A stretch of 64,000 nt of DNA from Pseudomonas nicosulfuronedens (GCF_005877905.1 NZ_SWDV01000016.1:62001-126000), one strand, 5' to 3'; numbered from the stretch's first letter, positions 40,848 to 49,798 are shown. Translations and numbers: made by a program. Notes: generated by a model not told the origin, from the sequence alone.

Positions 40848-41092
40848 ACCTTGCCCTGCGGAGCCTTTCGCCCACCAAGACGAACAATCAACCAATTGAT
40901 TTATAAGAATAAAAAGCGAAAAATCGGGAAGCTTTAGCGACTGACAAAAACTGCCGTCTGAAAGACAAGCGCACCAGAAGAAGGCTTACGTGCACCGTTT
41001 CGTTGCGTTCGGTAACACCGCTCGCTACCAAGGAACACAGGTTGTATAGACAAGCCATTTCCGAGCAGGGAATGGAGGTCGGCAACGGCGAT

Positions 41093-41164
41093 GTTCGCGA
41101 GCAAGCTGGCTCCTACAGGGCAGGCGCCGATAGGCTCTTCGTAGGAGCGAGCTTGCTCGCGAAC
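41093..41164. repeat. REP pair in outward orientation
   Basis: GTTCGCGAGCAAGCTGGCTC...CTAC (41093-41116) is followed by GTAGGAGCGAGCTTGCTCGC...AAC (41141-41164). The two arms face opposite to all other copies in the window (CTAC...GTAGG inside, GTTCGCG outside). One arm has a G for C mismatch. Confidence 0.88.
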
Positions 41165-41181
41165 CCATCCGAACGCCGCGC

Positions 41182-42198
41182 CTACTTCAACGCCGCATCA
41201 ATCTTCCCTGCCGCTTCCGCCGTCACCCACTTCGACCAAAGCTCCCGGTGCTCACGGAAGAACTTCGCCCGCACATCCGCCACGTCCCGGTGGTGTTCGG
41301 CCATATTCGCCAGCAGCGCGTTGAACATCGGCAATGGCAGCTCGACCCTCTCGAATACCTGCACCAGTGCCGGTGCCTTGTCGTGGAAGTCGCGGGACAC
41401 GCCGATGCTGATCTTCGCCGGCAACGAGCGCGAACCCTTCGGACTGGGATTGTTCGGATCGGTCAGCGTCTTCCAGGCCTCCTCATTGAAGGGAGGCTCT
41501 TCCAGCTGCACCAGCTTGAAGCGCCCCAGCAGCGGCGTCGGCGCCCAGTAATAGAAGAGCACCGGCCGGCCCTGGGCGATGGCCGAGCTGATCGCCGCGT
41601 CCAGCGCAGGGCCGGCGCCGGTGCGGAAGTTCACGTAGCTGTCCGTCAGGCCGTAGGCCTTGAGCTTCTGCGTGTTGACGATCTCGCAGGTCCAGCCGGT
41701 GGGGCAGTTGTAGAACCGGCCCTTGTCCGGCTCCTCGTCATCCTTGAACAGCGCCTTGTATTCAGGCAGGTCGCTGACGGACTTCAGTCCCGGCGCGGAG
41801 GCCTTGATGCCGCGCTTGGCGTCGCCGTGCACCACGTAGTCAGGCACCCACCAGCCTTCACTGGCGCCCTTGACCGTCTCGCCCACGGAGAACACCTGGC
41901 CGGCCTTCTCCGCCTGCTGCCAGACGGTGCTGCGCCCGGCCCACTGTTCGCCGGTGACCTGGATGTCGTTCTGCTTCAGCGCGTTTTCCATGGTCACGGT
42001 GTTACCCGGCACCGCATCGGTCTGACAGCCGTAGCCTTTCTCCAGGATGAAGCGCAGCACCTCGGTGGTGAACATGCCGCTCTCCCAGTTCAGCCCGGCG
42101 AACACCACGGTTTTCGGGTAAGGGCAGCCAGCGGCGAGGGTCTGGGCGCACAGCCCGAAGGCCAGCAACAGGGCGAACAGGCAACGGATGGCAGGCAT
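41182..42198 (-). CDS. Second ProX/OpuAC-class binding protein of the hut region
   Basis: 338 aa. The signal peptide ends at QTLAAGCPYP. It is closely similar along its whole length to the hutX product (VFAGLNWESGM, EKGYGCQTDAVPGNTVTMENAL, GRFYNCPTGWTCE, FYYWAPTPLLGRFKLVQLEEP) but has an extra roughly 20-residue loop near residues 245-270 (FNEEAWKTLTDPNNPSPKGS). No ATPase or permease accompanies it, so it probably feeds HutVW with a different ligand (inference). It is divergent from the functional hutH, with 234 bp between starts. Confidence 0.88.
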   Translation of the reverse strand: MPAIRCLFALLLAFGLCAQTLAAGCPYPKTVVFAGLNWESGMFTTEVLRFILEKGYGCQTDAVPGNTVTMENALKQNDIQVTGEQWAGRSTVWQQAEKAGQVFSVGETVKGASEGWWVPDYVVHGDAKRGIKASAPGLKSVSDLPEYKALFKDDEEPDKGRFYNCPTGWTCEIVNTQKLKAYGLTDSYVNFRTGAGPALDAAISSAIAQGRPVLFYYWAPTPLLGRFKLVQLEEPPFNEEAWKTLTDPNNPSPKGSRSLPAKISIGVSRDFHDKAPALVQVFERVELPLPMFNALLANMAEHHRDVADVRAKFFREHRELWSKWVTAEAAGKIDAALK

Positions 42199-42358
42199 TG
42201 GGCGGCTCCGGGCGCGTCGGTGTCCCTTAGGGTTTAGCCGTCGATCCGCGATTTGCCCACGACCATCGGACTGGAAATGCCACCGGCGGTGACATTCACT
42301 CTCCCCTGAATCACTTCACAGCCATGCTGACGACGCACATACGGGCCCTGGCGCGCCA

Positions 42359-42374
42359 TGGCACAGCGATTGCT
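42359..42374 (+). promoter_or_regulatory. Sigma-54 promoter of hutH
   Basis: TGGCACAGCGATTGCT is a perfect match to TGGCACR-N4-TTGCW. The transcription start would be about 42,385, leaving a leader of about 48 nt before ATG 42433. Confidence 0.9.
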
Positions 42375-42377
42375 ATA

Positions 42378-42391
42378 CCTGTATATACAGG
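42378..42391. promoter_or_regulatory. HutC operator at the hutH promoter
   Basis: CCTGTATATACAGG is a perfect 14-bp palindrome with the TGTATATACA core of HutC sites. It covers the predicted sigma-54 start exactly as at hutU. Confidence 0.88.
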
Positions 42392-42432
42392 AACGATCCA
42401 CGGTAACACTTCACCGAATCCAGGATGCCGCC

Positions 42433-43962
42433 ATGCCCGAAACCCTGCTCCTGACGCCCGGCCAGTTCGACCTCGACCAGCTGCGCGCCATCTACCAGCA
42501 CCAACCCGACCTGCAGCTCGCCGACGAATGCCGCGAAGCCATCCTGCGCAGCGCGCAGACGGTCAGCCAGATCATCGCCGACCAGCGCACCGTCTACGGC
42601 ATCAACACCGGCTTCGGCCTGCTGGCGCGCACCTCCATCGCCGAGGACCAGCTCGCTACCCTGCAGCGCAACCTGATCCTCTCCCACTGCACCGGCACCG
42701 GCCCGCTGCTGGACGATTCCAGCGTCGCGCTGATCATGGCGTTGAAGATCGGTTCCCTGGCGCGCGGCTTCTCCGGCGTCGGATTGCCGGTGATCGAGAC
42801 GCTGCTCAAGCTGTACCGGGCGCGGGTCTACCCTTGCATCCCGTCCCAGGGTTCGGTGGGCGCTTCGGGCGACCTGGCGCCGCTGGCGCATATGTCCTCG
42901 ATCCTGCTCGGCGTTGGCCAGGTTCGCCATGAAGGGCGCATCCTCGAAGCCACCGAAGGCCTTACTCTCGCCGGCGCCGAGCCGCTGGTGCTCGGCCCCA
43001 AGGAAGGCCTGGCGCTGATCAATGGCACCCAGGTATCCACCGCGCTGGCCCTGCGCGGGCTGTTCGCGGCGGAGAAGCTGTTCGTCTCTGCCGTGGTGGC
43101 GGGCAGCCTGACGGTAGAAGCGCTCAAAGGCTCGTTCGTCCCCTTCGATGCACGTATCCAGGAAGTGCGCGGCCAGCCGGGGCAGATCGCCGTCGCCGCG
43201 CTGTACCGCGAGCTGCTGCACGACAGTCCGATCAACCAGTCGCACATCGACTGCAAGCGCGTGCAGGACCCTTACTCGCTGCGCTGCCAACCACAGGTGA
43301 TGGGCGCGTGCCTGGATCATCTGCGCTTCGCCGCCGGGGTTTTCCTGCGCGAGGCCAATGCCGTTTCCGACAACCCGCTGGTGTTCAGCGCTGACGGCGA
43401 CGTTCTGTCAGGCGGTAACTTCCACGCCGAGCCGGTGGCGATGGCCTCCGATGTGCTGGCGCTGGCGATTTCGGAAATTGGCGCGCTGTCCGAGCGACGC
43501 ATCGCCCAGTTGGTGGACCCGGCGATGTCCGGGCTGCCGGCGTTCCTGGTCAAGGAGGGCGGGCTGAACTCCGGCTTCATGATCGCCCAGGTCACTTCGG
43601 CGGCGCTGGCCTCGGAGAACAAGACCTGGGCGCACCCGGCCTCGGTGGACAGCCTGCCCACCTCGGCCAACCAGGAAGACCACGTGTCCATGGCCACCTT
43701 CGCCGCCCGCCGCCTGCAGGACATGGCCGGCAACAGTGCCGGCGTGGTCGCCATCGAACTGCTGGCCGCCGCACAGGGCGTGGACTTCCATGCGCCGCTG
43801 CAAAGCTCGCCGCAGCTGCAGGAAGTCCGCACGCTGATCCGCAGCCAGGTGCCGCATTATGAGCAGGACCGCTACTTCGCGCCGGACATCGCCGCTGCGC
43901 GGGCGTGGGTGGAGGATGGAGTGATGAGCCGCTGGATCGGTTACGCGCGGCTTTACGACTGA
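42433..43962 (+). CDS. hutH: Histidine ammonia-lyase (functional histidase)
   Basis: 509 aa. It deaminates histidine to urocanate, the first step. The MIO-forming Ala-Ser-Gly is present ([14 protein letters not shown], triad at residues 144-146), as are [50 protein letters not shown] and [12 protein letters not shown] 42433 is chosen because the family N-terminus begins there and the frame from 42358 would read through the operator. It is monocistronic and opposite in direction to the rest of the catabolic operon. Confidence 0.97.
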   Translation: MPETLLLTPGQFDLDQLRAIYQHQPDLQLADECREAILRSAQTVSQIIADQRTVYGINTGFGLLARTSIAEDQLATLQRNLILSHCTGTGPLLDDSSVALIMALKIGSLARGFSGVGLPVIETLLKLYRARVYPCIPSQGSVGASGDLAPLAHMSSILLGVGQVRHEGRILEATEGLTLAGAEPLVLGPKEGLALINGTQVSTALALRGLFAAEKLFVSAVVAGSLTVEALKGSFVPFDARIQEVRGQPGQIAVAALYRELLHDSPINQSHIDCKRVQDPYSLRCQPQVMGACLDHLRFAAGVFLREANAVSDNPLVFSADGDVLSGGNFHAEPVAMASDVLALAISEIGALSERRIAQLVDPAMSGLPAFLVKEGGLNSGFMIAQVTSAALASENKTWAHPASVDSLPTSANQEDHVSMATFAARRLQDMAGNSAGVVAIELLAAAQGVDFHAPLQSSPQLQEVRTLIRSQVPHYEQDRYFAPDIAAARAWVEDGVMSRWIGYARLYD

Positions 43963-43991
43963 CGCGGCAACCAGGGCTGTCCGGCTTACCC

Positions 43992-44074
43992 GTAGGATGG
44001 GTGGAGCGAAGCGATACCCATGCGGATCGCCGCAGAGTGATTGATGGGTATCGCTTCGCTCCACGCCATCCTAC
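43992..44074. repeat. Inverted repeat, GTAGGATGG family
   Basis: GTAGGATGGGTGGAGCGAAG...CGATACCCAT pairs with ATGGGTATCG...CTTCGCTCCACGCCATCCTAC, with a short spacer. It lies between hutH and the convergent hutD. The same family recurs at 47,028. Confidence 0.9.
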
Positions 44075-44080
44075 AAACGA

Positions 44081-44105
44081 AAAGGGCGCCTCAAGGGCGC
44101 CCTTT
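44081..44105. terminator. Bidirectional hairpin terminator between hutH and hutD
   Basis: AAAGGGCGCC-TCAAG-GGCGCCCTTT, a 10-bp stem. On the minus strand it is followed by TTCGTTTG, a weak T-rich end suitable for hutD; on the plus strand the tail is short. Confidence 0.75.
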
Positions 44106-44109
44106 CCAT

Positions 44110-44700
44110 TCAACGCGGATCGAGTTCGATCACGCAGATATCCGTCTTGCCCGCTGCTGACAGCCGCCACTCATGCAGCGCACCATCGCCCTCAGCGAGC
44201 AGCGTGTCATGCAGCCCCAGTAGACCGGCAGCTTCATCATCGTGGCTGACATGGACACCCTCCCCCGCACTGAACAGCAGCACCGTTGAAGCGCTGCTGA
44301 AGAAGTGCGCCGCACCGTCCAGCTTCAACCACTGCAGCCGCGCCCGGTAACGAGCCGGCGAATAGATCAGGTTGAAATCGCGGATCGCCCCGCCCAGCAA
44401 CGTGCAGTCCACCGCGCTGGCGCCATCGAAGGCGAAGGCGTCGAGCGCGCGCAGGTCGCGGGAGTCGGTACCATCCACCTTCAGTTGCATGCCTTCGCCT
44501 TCCAGCACGCTGATGATGCGCTGGTAGCCGGTAAACGCGGAGAACGGCCCCGGCGCACCAACGTCTGCGATGGACACGCGCCAGCCGAAACCTTCCAGGC
44601 CATCGCCGGCATCGCGGACGATCTCGCGGGTAGTGCCCGCGCCATTCTTCCAGGGCATCGCCGGGTAGTCGGCAGCGCGCAGCAATCGCAGATCGGTCAT
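44110..44700 (-). CDS. hutD: HutD-family protein
   Basis: 196 aa cupin-like (bicupin) protein. PAMPWKNGAGTTREIVRD (about residues 13-30) and FSAFTGYQRIISVLEGEGMQL are HutD landmarks. HutD has been reported in P. fluorescens to limit hut activity independently of HutC; its ligand is not established. It overlaps hutC by four bases (ATGA at 44697-44700), and ATG 44700 is therefore preferred over the upstream in-frame ATG 44805, which lies inside hutC. Confidence 0.92.
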   Translation of the reverse strand: MTDLRLLRAADYPAMPWKNGAGTTREIVRDAGDGLEGFGWRVSIADVGAPGPFSAFTGYQRIISVLEGEGMQLKVDGTDSRDLRALDAFAFDGASAVDCTLLGGAIRDFNLIYSPARYRARLQWLKLDGAAHFFSSASTVLLFSAGEGVHVSHDDEAAGLLGLHDTLLAEGDGALHEWRLSAAGKTDICVIELDPR

Positions 44701-45464
44701 GAACTGAAACGTCCTTCCAGGCGGTAGCGCGAGCCCGGATAGAGCAGGCGCGCGCTGGTCACGGTATTGCGTCCCGACCAGGTGCGCCGACGGATCAGCA
44801 GGCACGGCTCATGGCGGTCGACAGACAGCAGCTTGCATTCCTCGGGACTGGGCAGCACCGCCTCGACCACGTGCTCGCCCTCGCTCAGTGGCGCGACCTG
44901 GGTGAGGTAGGCGAACGGCGTCTGCCCGGTGAAATCCTGCTTCAGGTAGTCCGGTGCCACGGCGGCATTCACATAGCGGTCTTCGATCTGCACCGGAATA
45001 TCGTTCTCGTAGTGCACGATCACCGAGTGGAAGATGCGCTGACCTTCGCGCACGTCCAGCGCCAACGCTCGCTCGGCACTGGCCAGTTCTTCGATCAGGC
45101 TGACCACCACCAGGTGATGCTTGTGGCCGCGGGCGGTGATTTCCTCGGCGATGTTCTGCACCTGGAACAACGCGGACTGGCCCTTGGGCTCGGCAACAAA
45201 GGTACCCACGCCCTGCATGCGCACCAGCAGGCCGTCGGCGGTCAGCTCGCGCAGCGCGCGGTTGATGGTCATGCGGCTGACGCCCAGCTCGTCGACCAAC
45301 TCCGCTTCGGAGGGCACGCGATGGTGCGGCGGCCAGGTGCCGGACTGGATCTGCTGGATGATCAGTTGCTTGACGCGGGCGTACAACGGCGCGGGAATTT
45401 CCCCCATCTGCGCGGCGAGCGACGAACCCTCGGCGGGCGAGGTAGGCGTGGGCGATGCGGGCAC
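44697..45464 (-). CDS. hutC: HutC, GntR-family repressor of histidine utilisation
   Basis: 255 aa. The N-terminal GntR winged helix (about residues 24-90; VPSEAELVDELGVSRMTINRALRELTADGLLVRMQGVGTF) is followed by a UTRA ligand domain that binds urocanate. The start is put at GTG 45464, with AAGGAG six bases upstream. An ATG-initiated frame from 45545 adds 27 residues but has no ribosome site. It is translationally coupled to hutD and divergent from hutF, with 190 bp between the starts. Confidence 0.93.
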   Translation of the reverse strand: MPASPTPTSPAEGSSLAAQMGEIPAPLYARVKQLIIQQIQSGTWPPHHRVPSEAELVDELGVSRMTINRALRELTADGLLVRMQGVGTFVAEPKGQSALFQVQNIAEEITARGHKHHLVVVSLIEELASAERALALDVREGQRIFHSVIVHYENDIPVQIEDRYVNAAVAPDYLKQDFTGQTPFAYLTQVAPLSEGEHVVEAVLPSPEECKLLSVDRHEPCLLIRRRTWSGRNTVTSARLLYPGSRYRLEGRFSS

Positions 45465-45601
45465 GGGAAACTCCTTGTCTGGGCGACGGTGGACGAAGGC
45501 CTGGGTCTGACTCCGGCATGTACCGGATTCGACCGGTGCATACAAGTCCTGTAGCGACCGTCGGGTGCCTGGCAGTTTACGGTCTCGGCAAACGTCTGTA
45601 T

Positions 45602-45613
45602 ATGTATATACAA
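45602..45613. promoter_or_regulatory. HutC operator upstream of hutF
   Basis: ATGTATATACAA: the core TGTATATACA of the HutC palindrome, 42 bp before the hutF start. Overlapping half-sites (CTGTATATG) extend it to the left. A sigma-70-like promoter (TTTACG-N17-TATATG, 45,576-45,604) is possible at the same place. Confidence 0.75.
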
Positions 45614-45654
45614 ATTCCCCGCCTATTTAACAAGAACCCTGCGAGGGCCCCAGC

Positions 45655-47019
45655 ATGTCCGTCCTGTTCGCCGAATCCGCCCTGCTGCCCTCCGGCTGGG
45701 CGCGCAATGTCCGCTTCGAGATCGATGCCGACGGCCTGTTCACCGCGATCACCCCGGATGCCAGTGCAGAAGGTGCGGAGCGCGTTGCCGGCCCGCTGCT
45801 GGCGGGCATGCCGAACCTGCATTCGCACGCCTTCCAGCGCGCCATGGCGGGCCTGGCGGAAGTCGCCGGCAACCCCAACGACAGCTTCTGGACCTGGCGC
45901 GACCTGATGTACCGCCTGGTCGGCCGCCTCTCGCCCGAGCAAGTCGGGGTAATCGCCCGCCAGCTGTACATCGAGATGCTCAAGGCCGGTTACACCGGCG
46001 TCGCCGAATTCCACTACGTGCACCACGACGTCGACGGCCAGCCGTACGCCAATCCGGCGGAACTGGCCCTGCGCGTCAGCCAGGCGGCGACGGACGCCGG
46101 CATCGGCCTGACCCTGCTGCCGGTGCTCTACTCCCACGCCAGCTTCGGCGGCCAGGCACCCAGCGAGGGCCAGCGTCGCTTCATCAACAGCACCGAAAAC
46201 TATCTGAAGCTGATCGACGGCCTGCGTGCGCACCTGGCGACGCAGCCGCAGCAGAGCCTCGGCCTGTGCTTCCACTCCCTGCGCGCAGTGACACCACAGC
46301 AGATCGCCGAGGTGCTGGGCGCCGACACCAGCGGCTGCCCGGTGCACATCCACATCGCCGAGCAGCAGAAGGAAGTCGATGACTGCCTCGCCTGGAGCGG
46401 CCGGCGCCCGCTGCAGTGGTTGTACGAGAACGTCGCCGTGGACGAGCGCTGGTGCCTGGTCCACGCCACCCATGCCGAAGCCGACGAAGTCACCGCCATG
46501 GCCCGCAGTGGCGCGGTGGCCGGCCTGTGCCTGACCACCGAGGCGAACCTGGGTGACGGCATCTTCCCGGCAGTAGATTACCTGGCCCAGCACGGCCGCT
46601 TCGGCATCGGCTCGGACAGCCACGTTTCGCTCAGCGTGGTGGAAGAACTGCGCTGGCTGGAATACGGCCAGCGCCTGCGCGACCAGCGTCGCAACCGTCT
46701 CTATGGACAGGACCAGCCCATGGTCGGCCGCACCCTGTTCGACGCGGCGTTGTCCGGCGGTGCCCAGGCCCTTGGCCAACCCACCGGCGAACTGGCGGTG
46801 GGCAAGCGCGCTGACCTGCTGGTGCTCGACGGCGGCGACCCTTACCTGCAGACCGCCCGTGGTGACGCCATCCTCAACCGCTGGCTGTTCGCCGGTGGCG
46901 ATCGCCAGGTGCGCGAAGTGATGGTTGCCGGACAGTGGCGGGTGCGCGGCGGCCGGCATGCGCTCGAAGAACAGAGCGCCCGCGAGTTCGCCAGCGTGCT
47001 GCGCGAATTGCTGGACTGA
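45655..47019 (+). CDS. hutF: Formimidoylglutamate deiminase
   Basis: 454 aa amidohydrolase that converts N-formimidoyl-L-glutamate to N-formylglutamate and ammonia; its presence defines the five-step pathway ending with HutG. Metal motifs NLHSHAFQRAM (about residues 54-64), VHIHIAEQQKEVDDCL, LVHATH and IGSDSHVSLS are intact. Separate transcription unit divergent from hutCD and with its own HutC site. Confidence 0.96.
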   Translation: MSVLFAESALLPSGWARNVRFEIDADGLFTAITPDASAEGAERVAGPLLAGMPNLHSHAFQRAMAGLAEVAGNPNDSFWTWRDLMYRLVGRLSPEQVGVIARQLYIEMLKAGYTGVAEFHYVHHDVDGQPYANPAELALRVSQAATDAGIGLTLLPVLYSHASFGGQAPSEGQRRFINSTENYLKLIDGLRAHLATQPQQSLGLCFHSLRAVTPQQIAEVLGADTSGCPVHIHIAEQQKEVDDCLAWSGRRPLQWLYENVAVDERWCLVHATHAEADEVTAMARSGAVAGLCLTTEANLGDGIFPAVDYLAQHGRFGIGSDSHVSLSVVEELRWLEYGQRLRDQRRNRLYGQDQPMVGRTLFDAALSGGAQALGQPTGELAVGKRADLLVLDGGDPYLQTARGDAILNRWLFAGGDRQVREVMVAGQWRVRGGRHALEEQSAREFASVLRELLD

Positions 47020-47027
47020 TTGCCTTT

Positions 47028-47109
47028 GTAGGATGGCGTGGAGCGCAGCGATACCCATCGATCCGGGCGCAGATACAGCATGGGTATCGCTGCGCTCCAC
47101 CCATCCTAC
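47028..47109. repeat. Inverted repeat, GTAGGATGG family
   Basis: GTAGGATGGCGTGGAGCGC...GATACCCAT and ATGGGTATCGCTGCGCTCC...CATCCTAC, directly after hutF. It differs from the 43,992 copy by a few paired changes that preserve base pairing, e.g. GCGCAGCG versus GCGAAGCG. Confidence 0.9.
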
Positions 47110-47127
47110 GAGCCAGGGACCACACCT

Positions 47128-47194
47128 GTAGGAGCGAGCTTGCTCGCGAACGATCTCCACAGCGGGGCTGGTTCGCGAGCAAGCTCGCTCCTAC
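47128..47194. repeat. REP element (GTAGGAGCGAGC family)
   Basis: Standard inward-facing copy: GTAGGAGCGAGCTTGCTCGC at 47128 and its complement ending at 47194. It is 18 bp from the other repeat family, so the two kinds are clustered. Confidence 0.92.
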
Positions 47195-47235
47195 GAAAAC
47201 CCGCGCCGGTCATACCGCGCGAGATGGCCGCAATG

Positions 47236-47261
47236 AAAAAACGCCCCGAGGGGCGTTTTTT
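47236..47261. terminator. Bidirectional terminator between hutF and the lipocalin gene
   Basis: AAAAAACGCCC-CGAG-GGGCGTTTTTT gives a T-run on either strand: a near-ideal bidirectional rho-independent terminator for two convergent genes. It partly overlaps the lipocalin stop region. Confidence 0.9.
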
Positions 47262-47815
47262 CATTGGGTCGCCGAACTGGAGTCGGCTGCGCGCCAGATC
47301 AGGTCATCCGTCTGGTAACCCCGCGCATGGGCCAGCCCCAGCAGCTTCTGCCGCGTCGTATCCGGCACCACCGGCTGGCGCGACAGCAGCCAGAGGTATT
47401 CGCGGTCGGGGTTGCCGACCAGCGCGGTCTGGTAGTCGTCGTCGACGTAGAGCACCCAGTAGTCACCCTTGGCGATCTCGGGGAAGAGTTTCGTGAAGGT
47501 GTTGTCGAAGCGCACCCAGAGCTTGTCGGTGCGGCCCGGCACCTGAGCCTCGGCGCGGCCAGTGGCCTGGTCCCAGTCGCCATCGCTGGTCAGGCAGCGG
47601 TTGGTCACCGCGATGCTGGCATCGTCCTGCAGGCGGTAGTGGGCTTCGGATTGCGTGCACTGGCGCTGGAAGAACATCGGCTTGCGCGCCAGCTCGTACC
47701 AGGTGCCCATGTAGCGCTTGAGGTCGACCTGCACGGTCTGCGGCGGCTGCTGGGTAGAGCCCGCACAACCGCTCAGTGCAACGAGGCAGGCCAGCCAGAT
47801 CATGGATCGATGCAT
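47261..47815 (-). CDS. blc: Outer-membrane lipocalin lipoprotein
   Basis: 184 aa. Lipobox LSGC (Cys about 17), then the lipocalin motif RYMGTWYELARKP (GxW, about residues 35-47). RAEAQVPGRTDKLWVRF and GDYWVLYVDDDYQTALVGNPDREYLWLLSR form the barrel strands of Blc-type lipocalins, which bind fatty acids or lysophospholipids. The ribosome site AAGGAGG is strong. It is downstream of the next small lipoprotein gene (36 nt), possibly one operon. Confidence 0.92.
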   Translation of the reverse strand: MHRSMIWLACLVALSGCAGSTQQPPQTVQVDLKRYMGTWYELARKPMFFQRQCTQSEAHYRLQDDASIAVTNRCLTSDGDWDQATGRAEAQVPGRTDKLWVRFDNTFTKLFPEIAKGDYWVLYVDDDYQTALVGNPDREYLWLLSRQPVVPDTTRQKLLGLAHARGYQTDDLIWRAADSSSATQ

Positions 47816-47851
47816 TCGCTCCTCCTTGGCTGCCTGCCCTGCCCGGGCGGG

Positions 47852-48106
47852 TTACTTCAGGCCCTGGGCGGAGAACAGCAGCACTTTGTCGCCGGCGTAC
47901 TGGATGCTGATGAAGGCCTTGTCGTCACCCCAGGTGCAGCTGGAAACGCCCAGAGCTCCGGAGCATTCGGCAGGCTTGCCGAGCAGGTCCTCGACTTCGG
48001 CCTTGGTCATGCCGGTTTTGATCTTGGAATAGTTCTCCTGGTTCACTTTGCTGCAAGCGGCCAGGACGACACAGAACGCGACGAGCGCGAGGCGGCGGAA
48101 GGACAT
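47852..48106 (-). CDS. Small BamE/SmpA-like lipoprotein
   Basis: 84 aa. The leader ends in LAAC (lipobox), then KVNQENYSKIKTGMTKAEVEDLLGKPAECSGALG, which is the helix-helix start of the BamE/SmpA/DUF3862 fold, ending in short strands (CTWGDDKAFISIQYAGDKVLLFSAQGL). Role unknown. ATG 48106 has GGAG 10 nt upstream; an ATG 12 nt earlier overlaps that site and is rejected. Confidence 0.8.
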   Translation of the reverse strand: MSFRRLALVAFCVVLAACSKVNQENYSKIKTGMTKAEVEDLLGKPAECSGALGVSSCTWGDDKAFISIQYAGDKVLLFSAQGLK

Positions 48107-48179
48107 CGACAACTCCATTGTTTTGGGGGCAGGCCAACAAGCTTGGCACAGGGCGACCGATTCGGCCGCCGGGTTGGAG

Positions 48180-48785
48180 TCAGAAACGTGAGCCAGGTTC
48201 CGTGAGGAACTGCGCTTCTTCAGCCGTGGACTGGCGGCCGAGGATGGCGTTGCGGTGAGGGAAACGGCCGAAGCGGTCGATCACCACCTGGTGCTTGCGT
48301 GCGTAGGCGAGGTAACCGGCGAAAAGCACCTTCTCGCTCTCGCTGGATTCGGCCTGCAACGCTTCGTACAGGCGTACCGCCTCATCCTGGCTGGCCAGGT
48401 CTTCGGCGTGCTCCAGCACGATGTAGACGAACACTCGCTCGATGCGCGGCAACTGGCGGTCGAAACCCGCTTCCAGGCCCTGGCGCACCAGTTGCTGGGC
48501 GCGGGCGTCGCCGGCATAGGCGCGCGGATTGTCGCGAAAGACCATGCGCGGCAGCTGGTCCAGCAGCAGGATCAGCGCCAGCCAGCTCTGCGGCTCGCGC
48601 TCCCACTCCTGCAGACCGCCGTCCAGGGCCTGGCGCACCAGGCCGCCGAAACGGTTTTCCGAGTCCACGTCCTGGCAGCCGCTCTTGCCGAACCACAGCG
48701 CGTTGCGCTGGGCGGCGACTTCATTGGCATCCAGCGCAGTGCCGAACCACCAGTCGAGCAGGGTCTGCCAGGGCGCGGTGCTCAT
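48180..48785 (-). CDS. DUF924-family protein
   Basis: 201 aa, all-helical TPR-like protein. LLDWWFGTALDANEVAAQRNALWFGK near the N-terminus, LILLLDQLPRMVFRDNPRAYAGDARA (about 70-95) and RFGRFPHRNAILGRQST near the end are the DUF924 hallmarks. Function unknown. The start overlaps the fbp stop by one base (TGATG), so the two are co-translated; whether it relates to gluconeogenesis is open. Confidence 0.88.
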   Translation of the reverse strand: MSTAPWQTLLDWWFGTALDANEVAAQRNALWFGKSGCQDVDSENRFGGLVRQALDGGLQEWEREPQSWLALILLLDQLPRMVFRDNPRAYAGDARAQQLVRQGLEAGFDRQLPRIERVFVYIVLEHAEDLASQDEAVRLYEALQAESSESEKVLFAGYLAYARKHQVVIDRFGRFPHRNAILGRQSTAEEAQFLTEPGSRF

Positions 48786-49798
48786 CAGCCTTCCTGGTGG
48801 TAGGCGGTGGCGCGCTCGACTTCTTCCTTCGAGCCCAGGAACACCGCGACGCGCTGGTGCAGGCTGTCGGGCTGGATGTCGAGGATGCGCTGGCGGCCGT
48901 TGGTGGCGGCGCCGCCGGCCTGCTCGATGATGAAGGACATCGGGTTGGCTTCGTACATCAGGCGCAGCTTGCCGGGCTTCTCCGGCTCGCGGGAATCACG
49001 CGGGTACATGAACACGCCGCCGCGGGTCAGGATGCGGTGCACGTCGGCCACCATGGAGGCGATCCAGCGCATGTTGTAGTTCTTGCCCAGCGGGCCTTCC
49101 TTGCCGGCCAGCAGCTCGTCGACGTAGCGCTTCACCGGGGCTTCCCAGTGGCGCTGGTTGGACATGTTGATGGCGAATTCGGCGGTGCTGGTCGGCACGG
49201 TGATGTTGTCGTGGGTCATCACGAAGCTGCCCAGCTCGCGGTCCAGGGTGAAGCCTTTCACGCCGTTGCCCAGGGTCAGGATCAGCATGGTCTGCGGGCC
49301 GTAGATGGCGTAGCCGGCGGCGACCTGGGTAGTGCCCTTCTGCAGGAAGGCCTCTTCACGCAGGCTGTCGTTCTGGCTCAGGTATTCCTGTGGGCAGCGC
49401 AGCACGGAGAAGATGGTGCCGACCGAGACGTTGACGTCGATGTTGGAGGAGCCATCCAGCGGGTCGAAGACCAGCAGGTAGGCGCCCTTGGGGTACTTGC
49501 CCGGAATCTGGTAGGGGTGGTCCATTTCCTCGGAGGCCATGCCGGCCAGGTTACCGGCCCACTCGTTGGCTTCCAGGAGGATTTCGTTGGACAGGACGTC
49601 GAGCTTCTTCTGCACCTCGCCCTGCACGTTCTCGGTTTCCATGCTGCCGAGCACGCCACCCAGCGCACCCTTGGACACGGCGTGGCTGATTTCCTTGCAC
49701 GCGCGGGCCACCACTTCCACGAGGTGACGCAGGTCGGCCGGGGTGTTGTGACTGCGGGTCTGCTCGATCAGGTAGCGGCTCAGGGTAACGCGGGACAT
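48785..49798 (-). CDS. fbp: Fructose-1,6-bisphosphatase class I
   Basis: 337 aa. Hydrolyses fructose 1,6-bisphosphate in gluconeogenesis, essential for growth on acids such as those from histidine and glutarate. [25 protein letters not shown] (about residues 108-132) is the metal/phosphate motif, and [33 protein letters not shown] the C-terminal substrate region. Length matches FBPase I. Coupled to the DUF924 gene. Confidence 0.97.
   Translation of the reverse strand: MSRVTLSRYLIEQTRSHNTPADLRHLVEVVARACKEISHAVSKGALGGVLGSMETENVQGEVQKKLDVLSNEILLEANEWAGNLAGMASEEMDHPYQIPGKYPKGAYLLVFDPLDGSSNIDVNVSVGTIFSVLRCPQEYLSQNDSLREEAFLQKGTTQVAAGYAIYGPQTMLILTLGNGVKGFTLDRELGSFVMTHDNITVPTSTAEFAINMSNQRHWEAPVKRYVDELLAGKEGPLGKNYNMRWIASMVADVHRILTRGGVFMYPRDSREPEKPGKLRLMYEANPMSFIIEQAGGAATNGRQRILDIQPDSLHQRVAVFLGSKEEVERATAYHQEG

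Larger units (their letters stand above)
40720..41181. other. 462-bp non-coding region between hutU and the second binding-protein gene
   Basis: Besides the promoter, operator and REP element listed separately, the part 40,850-41,090 is markedly more A+T-rich than its surroundings and holds no plausible gene. It probably contains the activator (CbrB/NtrC-type) and IHF sites expected upstream of a sigma-54 promoter; I could not locate a convincing consensus. Confidence 0.55.

Noticed and set aside
45465-45545. ATG-initiated N-terminal extension of hutC
   Set aside because: No ribosome site before ATG 45545; GTG 45464 has AAGGAG at ideal spacing and gives the family N-terminus.
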